Source: Himantopus leucocephalus
Taxonomy: Eukaryota; Chordata; Aves; Charadriiformes; Recurvirostridae
Assembly (NCBI GenBank): GCA_003993805.1
Contig: RSEF01000005.1
Coordinates: forward strand, 36,963,475-37,027,474
Reading direction: 5' to 3'
DNA: 64,000 bases
The notes under the pieces are model-generated. The model was not told where the DNA came from, made no database searches, and saw nothing but the letters and a program-made list of their open reading frames with translations. The position numbers and the translations under genes were made by a program. This document shows, one piece after another, positions 12,901 to 24,900 of the stretch. Numbering within the stretch: the first letter of the stretch is position 1; every line of letters starts with the position of its first letter.

Positions 12901-15900
12901 CTAAGGCTCTTGAGATTATATATCTGTGTGAAAATACTTACTGCAAGGAAATCCAGAGCATGGAATTAACAAGCTTTTACTCTGTTCAAATACACTATAG
13001 TTTAGCCATCACATTTACTGTCGGGTTAATGTGTTTAAGGGAAATGGTTGCAATAATGTTCTGTCAATTCACAGCCTTCCTATCTTCACTATAAATTTTT
13101 CATGGAGCTGTAACCCAAGACACTTAGGCCGTCTGCGTTCTTTTTCCACAAAATCGAGTATTGATGGAATTACCACGATGTATCTCAGAAGTTCATAATT
13201 TTTTCTTTATGGACTTCATATACAAGCAAAGAGAAAAATGAAAATAAAAACCATTGAGAGAGAGATTTTATGTTTGAGGTTCATAATGGGGATTAAGGTC
13301 GAATATTACCCACTCAAACAGTTGTTTGGAACTCAAATGTGTATTCGCACAAAGAGATATTGGTTAATACCTGAAAGGCTAGTTACTGTTTAGTGTTTTG
13401 TCTTCTGCTCAATATTTATGCATTGGTAATTTTACTTAGTACAAAATAAAATAAACTTTTTATCATTACTAAGACAGTGATTTATGGAATTTCTGGCAGT
13501 GATCAGTCCCAGAGATGCTTTGGGGAAGGCTCGAGGAACTCTGCAGTAGGCAGTTTGGCTTTCAACATGAAATATGAAGGTGGCTGATATCGCTCAGGAT
13601 GGTACTGGGGTGTTCTAAACATGTTTAAAGAAGTACTAATACAGTGTCATCTTTTCAGCTTCCAAAGGCCCCTATTAGTCCTTGTTGACAGAAACATAGA
13701 TTTAGCAACTCCTCTACATCATACTTGGACATACCAAGCTTTAGTGCATGATGTTCTGGTAAGAATAAATCTGATTTTGTTACCAAAACTATTTTTTCAC
13801 TCAGTTTGTTATTAAACTTAATACCGGATTCTCTCTTAATCCAAAATCTGTTTTGTCTGTTTCAATTGGAAGTTGTTTAGTAAAAAACAACTTGGAAGAT
13901 TTTCTCTGGATGGTTTATTTAGCAATAACTTCTAAAATGGTTAAAAAGTGGAAAATCTTGATATTATTAAAATCTAGGTAATTCAGCAATCCTAGCTTTT
14001 TCTTCAGTAGTTCATGATCTTTTATATTATGTAAACTCCAAACTCCATTAAGTGCAATGAAGTTTTGAAAAATAAATGCTTTTAATGAGTTTTTAAATCA
14101 ATTTTAGTATGTTTCAATTTCTAAAAATACTTATTTCTGTTTTTCTCCACAAGGTGGTGTAAGTGTTCAATATAGAGATACAGAGATACCAAGTGGTATA
14201 TGACCCTACTGTGAAGAATGTAAAATAGATTTTTTTAGTATTTTTTCTGAAATTCAGATAGCCTTAAACCACTTTTATTTCCTCAAGTTTATCTTATAAA
14301 AGCAGTAATAGAAATGTACTTGAATGAAAGTGAATACTATTTACCTAAGATTTATGCATTTCGGTTATAGTTATGGAGTAAATAATAAAAGATAATATGA
14401 GTAAGAAGAACTACTATCTGGGGGCTTTTTTATACTGTAGAGATAGTCACGCAAATCATTTCAGTATCTTAACTTTGAGAAATATTTTGGTTTTATTATT
14501 GAGACTGTTGGAGGAATATATAAAATATGGACATGCACATATGTGTTTATATACAAAGTTGGTTGTGAACTGTATAGTCATACATGCACTGTTGTCTAGA
14601 AACTTGCAGTGCTACCATGAAAATATTTTAGCACTAATGGGATGTTTTAGGACACTTTTAAACTCTGTTTTATGTAATTCATTGCTTATGAAAAGTCCCT
14701 TCCTCTTAAACTTAAGGGTGCTTTTTACAAATAAACCATTTTTGGCCTGTTTTCTTTAGGAAAGGCATATATGGAAAAACATGGTTTGCACTGTGTTTTC
14801 TCCAATAACTGTTGGCTAGAAACTTGCAAATAGAAGTACTGAGTTTCTACAGATTTCTTCTGAAAATCAGTGAAAGAGTAGGGGATGGAAACCTGAATTA
14901 GAATTTTTACATGTGTAAATGCCGTTGCACAAGGTCTACACTTACTTCGGTTTGTTAGCTGCCAGCCGTTTAATCAGCAAACTCTGACTTACTAGGTAGT
15001 AAATCCATGCGCAGCTCCATGTACTTGCCTCTTAGCTGTCAGGTAGAGAAGGTAGTGTTGGGCGGCCTCAGGCATTTGTTGGGGCAGGACTTTGGTGCAT
15101 CAAGATGCGGAGGGATCAAACACGTAGTGGAAGCTGAGGACAACTGGAGCTACAAATGTAGAGGGGTATTAGAATAACACTAGAAGAATGATTTGAGGAT
15201 CCTTCAATATTTATCGGTACTACATCAGGCTTCAGTAGTTTCTCTGGAACAACTTGTTAAATGTTATATGTTGCATCTAATTCTTGACTGAGTTGATAGG
15301 ATTTTGAATTTGTGTAGTGAAATCGTAAACAAATAGCCTGTGATTCCAAGTTTAATTTCAAACCCAATCAAGTTATTCACTTTAAAGGCAAGCATGCCAG
15401 GTTCTTCACATACCGAGCATAATATTTCATGAACTAACCGCAGTAGCCATTTAAAAGGCCATAAATTGTAACAATGAAGGTGTTACCAACATGATGATTC
15501 TATAAACTGTGCGGTCAACTAAATTGCTTTCCATTTAAGCTCTCAGTTACAGTAGTCCAGGAATTCTGTGAGGTATTGAACTAAATGCTAACCCAGCCAC
15601 AAAGCTGTGTGCTGCATCTGTTTAGATTATAATAGGGGTGTTTCTACACATAAACAGACTCGTATGAAGAGATTCTCATTTCTGAATAAAAAATCTTTCA
15701 GGACCGGCTACAGAAAAATGGGAGGCATAAAAGGCCTTACAAAGACAAAATGGGGAGGTGAAAGGAGGAACACTAATCAATAAGAATCATTTTGGTAAAA
15801 CTCCGTGTAAATGTCAAAACTAACTCAGGTGCATTTTGATTCAGATTGAGCCAAAACATAGATCTCCATTAAAAATTACAACTGAATTTGCAATCAAATT

Positions 15901-18900
15901 ATTTTTTTCCTTTAAGTTTTTCTTGAGCATATGTACTTGAAAAATACATAAGATGAGGTTTGTGCTCATTCACTGCATGTGCTTCCTTTGAGTAGCTGCT
16001 TGGTTTTGTTTCTATTCTGGCATGGATCATTTATAATATTTCATTTTAAGTGTGAACTCTGCCAAGGGATAACTAGAAACATTTAAAAATTTTATTTGAC
16101 AATTTCACTTACAGTGATCTAGTTCTGTATACTGTAATGAACATAATAAAGTGGAGTTTTATTTCTGGAAGAAGTATCTATTCTACAAGATTCTTGGCAG
16201 ATTCTATATAGTTGAAGACTTGGCTCTCTTTATCATTACTTGCCAAGCAAAGAGCATGTTTGAAATTTTAAATGTTCTTGAAAAGGGTTAGAATAAAGTC
16301 AGCAAGTGGAGTACTTGTTAATCTTTGTTAAAAACCAGAGGGAATATATATGCTGCAGAAAATAACAGAGCTGTCCTTGGCAAAAGAATGGGGGAAAGAA
16401 CCAGAAGATATACAGGGCGTAGTGTGCTGACATATTATGTGAGCATAACTGTCATTCAGCAAAAAGATATAGTTTCTAGGTCCATGCATCTGTGGAAGAA
16501 GCAAAGCTATATGGACAAATAGCAGCTTTGTTGCAAACTGTTGCTTTATCATACGCTCACTGTTTCACTAGCATTTAAAAAAATAGGGAAAGAGCTGTGA
16601 AGGTGTAGCTAAATAGTCCTCAGAGAGCATATTCCTGTTGCTGATGTCATGAGCTTCTCTTCAGCTTTGATACATTTGCTGTAGTTTTGTAAGTGAAATT
16701 CAACTGTAGAAACCCTTTTTGTCTGCAACACAGAAACTTTTGTTACTTTAAAACTTTGGTCAGTTGTTAGATGTCAGTTATTGCTAAATATTTTATTTTC
16801 CATACAGAAAACAATGTTCAGAGTTCAGTGTCAGAAGATTGCTTGCATGTGAGACAATCGGATGTCTTTGCTTAACAATTGTTGCTTTGTTCGGTGTTTT
16901 TTCAATAAGTATGAGTAATTTTGGAGTTCTTACATTGCTGCTGTTATCATCTAGTTAGTTCGTAAACTGTTGCCTGCCCTCTTACAAAAATTCTAATAAA
17001 TAGCTGTGTTAATNTTTTTTCAATAAGTATGAGTAATTTTGGAGTTCTTACATTGCTGTTGTTATCATCTAGTTAGTTCGTAAACTGTTGCCTGCCCTCT
17101 TAGAAAAATTCTAATAAATAGCTGTGTTAATTTTTTTTTTTAGAAAATATTCTAGAAGAGCATTGGTTAAGTATAAAAGACTAATTAAATAACTAAAAAC
17201 TGTCAAATATTTACATAAGATACCTCTTTTTTTAGGATTTCCATTTGAATAGAGTTAACTTGGAAGAATCAACAGGAACAGAAAGTTCTCCAGCAGGTGC
17301 TAGACCTAAGAAAAAAAGTAAGAAGTCCTATGATTTAACTGCATCTGATAAATTCTGGCAAAAGCATAAGGGCAGGTAAGTTATATAGGTACAGAGTTTA
17401 TATTAATTTAGTCAACAGAAATTCTAAGTGTTGTTTCTATTGTGGTAGTTCTATTTTTAAACTTCTTTGAAAATATTTTTGCTNGTTATATAGGTACAGA
17501 GTTTATATTAATTTAGTCAACAGAAATTATAAGTGTTGTTCGTATTGTGGTAGTCCTATTTTTAAACTTCTTTGAAAATATTTTTGCCTTTCTTTTTTAA
17601 GGAATGATATTGGTCAATATTCTTTGGCCATATTAATTGTATATTAGCTTTTTGTTGCAGAGCACAAAATTGTTCTTATCAGAATTACATAAAAATATTG
17701 AAAGCAGTGAATATATCTTAGAAAGCTTAAGTACACCTTGATGTGTACATCTACACTAAGATGTCAGTATTTTCACTGATTTGATACTGCTGCGTGATTC
17801 ATGTATTGCTATTTCTGAAAACGTTTTCATGATCATCTTGATCATGCAACCTGTCTGGTTCCAGTGTTTCAATTTGTTGATTTAACTGAGCCTAATGCAG
17901 AGTATTGCATTAGTCCTTTTCCAGAGGTAGCTGAGTCTGTTCAGCAAGAACTGGAATCCTACAGAGCCCAAGAAGATGAAGTCAAAAGACTGAAAAGCAT
18001 CATGGTAAGTTTTATCACCTATATGTCCTTTATGAAAGCATAATAGGACTTGTAGAGATGCTTAGACCACTTTGTCACCCCACACACAAAAATTATCAGC
18101 ACATGCTGAATTTTAGGCATAATAAAATGTTAAAAGTAGGACTAGAAGTACCATATTTCATGGGGATGTTTGATTTCTTGTGTTTATTGGCGTTACATTT
18201 ATCTAACTTCCATAATAACTGTAAAACACAATCCAGACATTAATACCGTGATGAGAAAATAGGTTCTAAATGTACTGACTGTATTTGCATGTATGATTTT
18301 TGTATTTATTATGACTATTTTTATTCCTCTCCCAAACCCTTTCCTAAAACCCAGGGTATAGAAGGGGAGGATGAAGGAGCAATAAGTATGCTTTCTGATA
18401 ATACAGCTAAGCTAACTTCAGCTGTCAGGTAAGTAATCAGTAATGCATTATTGTTTAATTAATTTGGAACTATTTCTAATTCTTTTTGTCATTTCACTGT
18501 TATTATTATTTGAAATAAATAGCTTTTCAAGTAGGGTATTCAGCTCAGTAATTCTGGTAAAGTTTAACGCAATGTCCTAGACAAGTATTTACACGTGTAA
18601 CTTCCACAGCATGTGTGTGTGAGCCCTTTACGCGTGGCTTTGGAGTGTTTCCTCAGCAAAGCTGAATAACCTAAGTGCATCATAGATTTCTTACAGTCTT
18701 CCACCAGAAAAACCCAAATACCTACCTCTGCATTCCTTCCTTAAAAAAATCGTTAGTGAAATCCACTTCCTCAAGCATCTGCTTGCTTTGCACAGTGTGT
18801 AATTAATTACTTTTTGATTAATGTAGTTACTGTAACATCTGCTGGCAAGATTATAGTCATTAAGAACTCTGCATGGGAAATTTACTGTCCTGCTTTTGGA

Positions 18901-21900
18901 GACCCAGCCATCATGGATGACACTGAAAGTCTGAGACTTAAACTTGTTCCTCATTATAAATCTGTTTTTCATTCCACTGATGCCTTGGAGAAGGGAGATG
19001 TTCAGTTTGCTGCCTTTCGCTGAGACCCCAATCAGAAGGAGGAAGGAACGATAATTATTCTGAGGATAGATGGTGTGATATGCCCAGTGTCCTGTGAAAT
19101 CCAGCATGTGTCTGCATTAGTTAGTTGTCTCTCTGTGAGTTTCAAAAGTTGTTTTGTATGCTATGCCCTGGTTAGAATTTAATTGGAATTACAAAGGATG
19201 TGTGATGGATCAAACAGTTTCAAAAAAGCAAACGGATGTTTCCAAGCTCCCCCTATAAAGTTTTAAAGTTTTGTACTTCTCAAGATGCTGATTTTCAGAT
19301 TAAGGCAGCAAGGTATGAAATTGGCAAGCATCAAAAGCTTTAAACTGGTAGCAAAAGAAATGAAATCAAATGACTAAAGCTTCATCAGGAAGTTTTACAG
19401 TTCAGTTAGCCTCCATATGACTGTTTTCTGTAATCTGGCATTATTAAGGAAAATCTTCTCCCCCTTCAGAAAAGTGTATAACACAGTAAACTCTCATATT
19501 GCAATGTTACAACTTTAATCTGTAGGAGAAGTCCAAATACCATTAAGATCTTCCATTTAGTCATGTTTCTGCTGGAAGAGTTAAACCAGGCTTTGCTGTT
19601 TTGTTGTCCCTCATCTGCTAGCAGGAAGAACATACCCTTCAGAGTTGTCTTAGGCTTTACAATTTCTAGAAAACTTTGGAATATCTATTAGAAATTAAAA
19701 ACCAGAGGTTCTAACATTGAGGATCTCCTGTCTTTTTTTTTTCTTTCTTTCTTTTCTTTAAATGCAGTCTTTTACAAAGGCTGTACTAATCACCTTCCAG
19801 CTATAAGGTCATTAATGGCCAATCATTATAGGTAACATTGATTTTTATAATTGCTTAAAGGAGGAAATTACTTAACTTCGTGGTTCTTCAGGACATGCAG
19901 TCAGTGTCATTAAGCGCCTTCTCATCCGATTATTATTAAACTGAGTAAGACACTGCCTGTCTGGGTTGGTTTTGGATGTGAAACTGTACAGGCTGTGAGC
20001 ATTCTTTTATACATGTGATGCTCAAGTGTCAGCAGTGAAAATCACGTAGATCACAACACCTTAAGTAACAAATTTTCTGCAAAGTAAACTTAACCGTTCA
20101 GTTTCCCATTTCACAAAAGAAAATATTTCAGTCATGAATCCTGCTTAAAGAATGGTGTTCTATGACAAATTCCAGAACATCCAGAGGTTCTATGTTTATT
20201 TGACAGATATTATTATTATTTAATATTATTTGATAATTATTTGACATTATTTTATACTATTTGGCAGATATTGACACTTCTATATGTATTACGCATGAAC
20301 TAAATGATGATTATATAAGCCATAATTGTAGTAGATTATTTGTTTAGGTAAGCAGGGCATATATCTGTTTCAATAGCTTTCAATAGGAATTTTAAATTAC
20401 CGCATGATGTGTATTTTTTGCTAGTCAAGGTAAAAACATGTTTTACTACATTACATGTGGATAACATCCTTCTGAGAATCGTTACATCTATACTTTGTCA
20501 TTTTTTAGTTCCAATCCTACTGTATTCTATAACTTTAGATTTTAATAATCTTTAAATGTCCCTTCCAACCCAAACTGTTCTATGATTCTATAAATGGTTT
20601 TGTACAGACTGTATACAACATACAATTCAACTAATTGTGCAACTCAGCAGGTTAGTTTGTATTTAATCTCTTCAGCTCTCTTCCAGAACTTCTGGAAAAG
20701 AAGAGGCTCATTGATCTTCATACTAATGTTGCAACAGCCGTTTTGGAGCATATAAAGGTATGATTGCTCTCCAACTTTACTTTTCTCTCAGTAGTGCTCC
20801 AGGTAAGGAGAATTATATTTGAACAGGTGAAGTAAGATAAGAAAGTGAGCCTTCTCAATGTGCTACCTTTTACAGAAATCACTGTGTAACATTACTTAGT
20901 GTTGAAGCGTAAGAGGGAATGAATTTTGAATGCCTCTGCATGGAAACTGAAGTAAACATACTAGTTTTTTTCATATCAGAATTTACTAGTATACTTTTTT
21001 TTTTTTTTTTTTTTATGATGTCCACAACCTTTATTGTGGGTTGAAGTCTTTCTAAAATAAGTTTATGATGGAAGTGTTTTATTTACTTTAGAGATGTGTC
21101 ACGGCAAGTTATGACTTCAGTCTAAGCAATTTTCTGTTCTGTATATGTTTATCAGAAGGGTACCATTTACTGTTCACCAACGAAAATACCCGGAGGTGTG
21201 GCAATAGTGATGCAAGTTACTAAACTGGTCTTTCCAGCAGGGTCTGTATTAGATGTCTTGTGCATAATTTAAGTACTTCAGAAGGATGCTTGTCCTCTTT
21301 TCTATTTAAGTCTGCTGCTCTTGCCTCAGAACTTGCAGATGGTTTCAGTATCAAGTGAAGACCATGGTTACTACTAGGGTAACTTGGCAGATGGATCTGT
21401 TTTCACAGGATGAGAACAGAAATTATAGATGAGGCTTTCAGAAACAATGAAATTCTGTTTTTGAAAGAGATTCAAGCACCAAGTCTCACTGTAAATCAAT
21501 AGTTAAAAAATTTTACTCCATGCTATTTATAACTCATGGAAGGCAATGGGTTTTGAAGCTAACTTTAACAGTTGTAAGGTATGTAAGATCTGTCCTCAGT
21601 TATTACTGCTACTGAATCTTTTTAAACTAGGTACTCTAAATGAACGAAGGATTCATTCTGAATTTTAATGAATAAATAAATTTTACATATTTATAAAATT
21701 GGGGAAAAAACATAAGTATATCTCTATGTTTGGCTTATAACCGTAGGGGCTAGTTTATGTGCTTTTGCAGTATTAGGCGTGTCAGTTTTCATATCTGGCA
21801 ATTTAAAAGCAGTACATTAATACCATTGAAAAAAAAATGAAGTCGACAATGTCGATATTTTATTTGATGCCTTGTCTGTAAATTCACGTTTCTAAGAAAG

Positions 21901-24900
21901 ATACTGAGAGGGTAATGGCAGGCCTACACCAGTAGTATTTTATGTATAATTTGTTGGACGGAAGCCAGGTTTCAGAGCAGAACATCAGTTCTGATCGCCA
22001 GTGTCCTCTTGGCAATGGACTGGAGTCACATGCGCTTGTTCGTTTTCCATTAGGTGACAGTGACGCACTTTTCTGTTACCTAGAAGTGGAAGGAATTACC
22101 GTAGGGTCCCTCCGCTATAGGACTCTACCAGCCCTTCGGCTCCCTCCTCTGACAGGGAGCCTGCTATTAGAGATCTAGCCCCCAAGGAGTGATGATTCAT
22201 TTCTCCGTAAATGATTCTTAATTCTGGTATTGCAAAGTGCTCAGGCTCCTTATCTTCTTATTGTATGGCTGTCAAAGAAGATTGTGATACAAATAGGTAT
22301 GCATTTTCTTCAATATATTAGTGATATGTACATCTGCATCATCGTTTCTTTTGATTTATAATCACTTCCTTCATCTCCAAATATGTAGGAAACTGTTCTA
22401 AACTCAAACTAATGCAGAAGCACATGGTTTTTCTGTTGGAATTTACCTATATTAAAGCTTTTTAACTGAATGAATGTAAAGTTTCTTCCAACTGCTTTGT
22501 CATGTCCATTTTCTCCCTTCTTTTCACTCTCCAGTGTTACAAGAAGTATCTTTCTATCTCGAGCTGTGGCATTTTAACATGCAGGATGGTACTCTACCTA
22601 ATGGAGTCCCCAGAAATACCCTCAAAAAGGGCGATAACTCAGCCAGTACTTTTAAAAGAAACTCTGATGGCACCTTGAGGCTGTGGTTAATAGATTTTAT
22701 ATGCAGTTAAATGATTAAACCAGATTAGGATAAGAGAGAATTTTTTTGGCAAGTGCCCACATCATCAGGAGCTAGTGAGGCACCATGCTCTTCAGGGTAT
22801 TATATTTTCACTTTTAAAATAATCTGGAAACACATTCATACTTTAAAATAGACTGCGTTATCCATTATGTTTTTTTACAAACATTAAGTATTTGAGCATT
22901 TTTCTTCACTACGTATATGAGAATCAGTGCAAAGAACGCTACGAGACCTGCTTTAGATATACTAAGTGAATTTAATTTTTCCTGTGGTCATATTTTAGTG
23001 TTTGGTTTACAGCTGCTTTCCCCATTCTCTTGGATCATTTTCTAAGACACAGCAAGAGGAAACCAGAAATTAATCACATACTCGGGGGTCCTGGCGGTTT
23101 TCTGGCATATCTATGTGTTTAGTGAAATAATGGAAAGAATGCGTCACTTTTTTCACAAAGTGAACCATCAAGTATTTATTGTCAGTGCTTAGAACAAACG
23201 CGTCCTTGTTTTGCATTGATTGTTTTTTCTCTGAAGAAGGTGGTGACTGAAGGCCTGTACCCAACAGATAACAGATTTAGGACTAGAATTACGGGTATCT
23301 TTCTAGCTGCTTTAGAGTTTCAAGTAATGCTTATCTTTCCATGTCATTCTAATATGAATACTAGGATTACTGAAGTATGTTAAATCGTGGCATGTAGTGA
23401 CAGGGTGAGGGGTAATGGCTTACTTGCTCTAAGTGGAAGAGGGTAGGTTTAGAATAGATATTAGGAAGAAATTCTTNNNNNNNNNNNNNNNNNNNNNNNN
23501 NNNNNNNNNNNNNNNNNNNNNNNNNNNNNNNNNNNNNNNNNNNNNNNNNNNNNNNNNNNNNNNNNNNNNNNNNNNNTTTTTTTTTTAAATTCCTACATAA
23601 TTTTCTTAGCATGTATCTCTGATTTTGCTTGATCTCAAGGCCTGATACTTTGAATGACTCCATTATTGGGCTTGCCAGTAGCCCTTCAAGTTATCAAATT
23701 CATATTTTTTAAAGGAATTCCACTATTTTAACTATTCTGTTTTAAGTGAGGTTACATTTTTTCTTACCATGTGAACATGTATGTGTTTGTGAAATATATA
23801 TGTCACAGTGGTCCAGGCTGTTTTTCTGTAGTTGAGAACTGATAATTGAGTAACTTTCCAGTTAACAACAGCTTTTTCTAAATTCTGTTGAAGTGACCTT
23901 TCCGGCATCATTCTGTGCAGTTCAGTCGAAGGGAACTGGCTGTAGCTGCCACTTTCAGCCTTCTCCCAGAGTTTTTCTTCCTGTTGATGGGAGCACACTA
24001 TAATTACCCGAGCAGCCTCACTCATTCTGGGGGCTGTTATTTGTGTTTGTTTTCTGTCAGTGTCTTTGAGATATTCCTCCAAGTAATTTCTTAAAAAATT
24101 CCCTTTCCTTTCTTCTGCATGTTTGCTGTCTCTCTAAAAGGAAGAGCCTCTGTACTGTAAAGACAATAGGAGAGTCTCCAACAAGTCCTTACAAAAATGA
24201 CCCTCTAACAGATTTCAATGGGTTCTACTTCCACTTCTCTGCTTAAAAAAGAAGGGATTTTGTGTTTGTTTTGGAGTACAGTGCTCAGGCAGGGATTCCT
24301 GTGCACTTCAGTAATTTTCCCTAAAATAAGTTTGGACTTAAAAACAGCCTGTTTCTAAAGATGCTAAGTTGAAAGCTTTTACAAAAAAAGACAAAGCAAG
24401 CTGCAGCGTAGAGCTTTAACTGCAATACAGATCCTGTCCCTGAATTGGCAGCCAGAAAGGTCTCCTGAATGGTGGTGGTGTGGGTTAAGATGTCATATTA
24501 GGAAATCAGGAGGAGGCAGAAAGGCAATAACTACAAATGTAAATGCATCTTGATTTTTATTACTGTTTTTTATTATTATTTTTCTTCAACTTGCTTGCCA
24601 GTTTGGCACCCGTAAGAACCTCCTCTTTGCTGTCTTTTTTTATTGAATCTACAGGAATGTTTAGCTCCCATTCCCCAGCTTTTCCTCTTGACATGTCTGT
24701 GAGTCTGCCATTGAGTGAGCAAAATTGCACTTTCTTAAATTAAATGGGACATCTGCTTCTTATCAGCACTTCATAGACAAGTTGGCTCTTCGGCAAGTAA
24801 CTGTCTCATTGATGTGGCATATCTGGGAAATCTGTCAGAAGGTAACGAGTAGCGTTTAAGGCTATTCAGTAATCCACATGAAATTTGATTAGGTGTCCAT

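Larger units (their letters stand above)
18429..20675 (+). other. SCFD1: SCFD1 intron 13 (2.2 kb)
   Basis: Contains a pyrimidine-rich tract (19,733-19,762), a degenerate AT-rich repeat (20,197-20,275) and a short CR1 tail (20,541-20,593). Overlapping open frames at 18,691-19,107 (minus) and 18,814-19,023 (plus) resemble no known protein. Confidence 0.7.

Noticed and set aside
15492..15506. 'gatgattctataaa' as another CR1 terminus
   Set aside because: None of the upstream CR1 tail is present; a short chance match.
16897..17131. Genuine tandem duplication near exon 11
   Set aside because: The copies meet exactly at an N and differ at allele-like sites, as at many other positions in the window, so an assembly artefact is more likely.
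17376..17913. Possible U12-type intron between exons 11 and 12, because of the missing pyrimidine tract
   Set aside because: The donor is an ordinary GTAAGT, not the U12 RTATCCTT, and no good TTCCTTAAC branch site is present near the acceptor.
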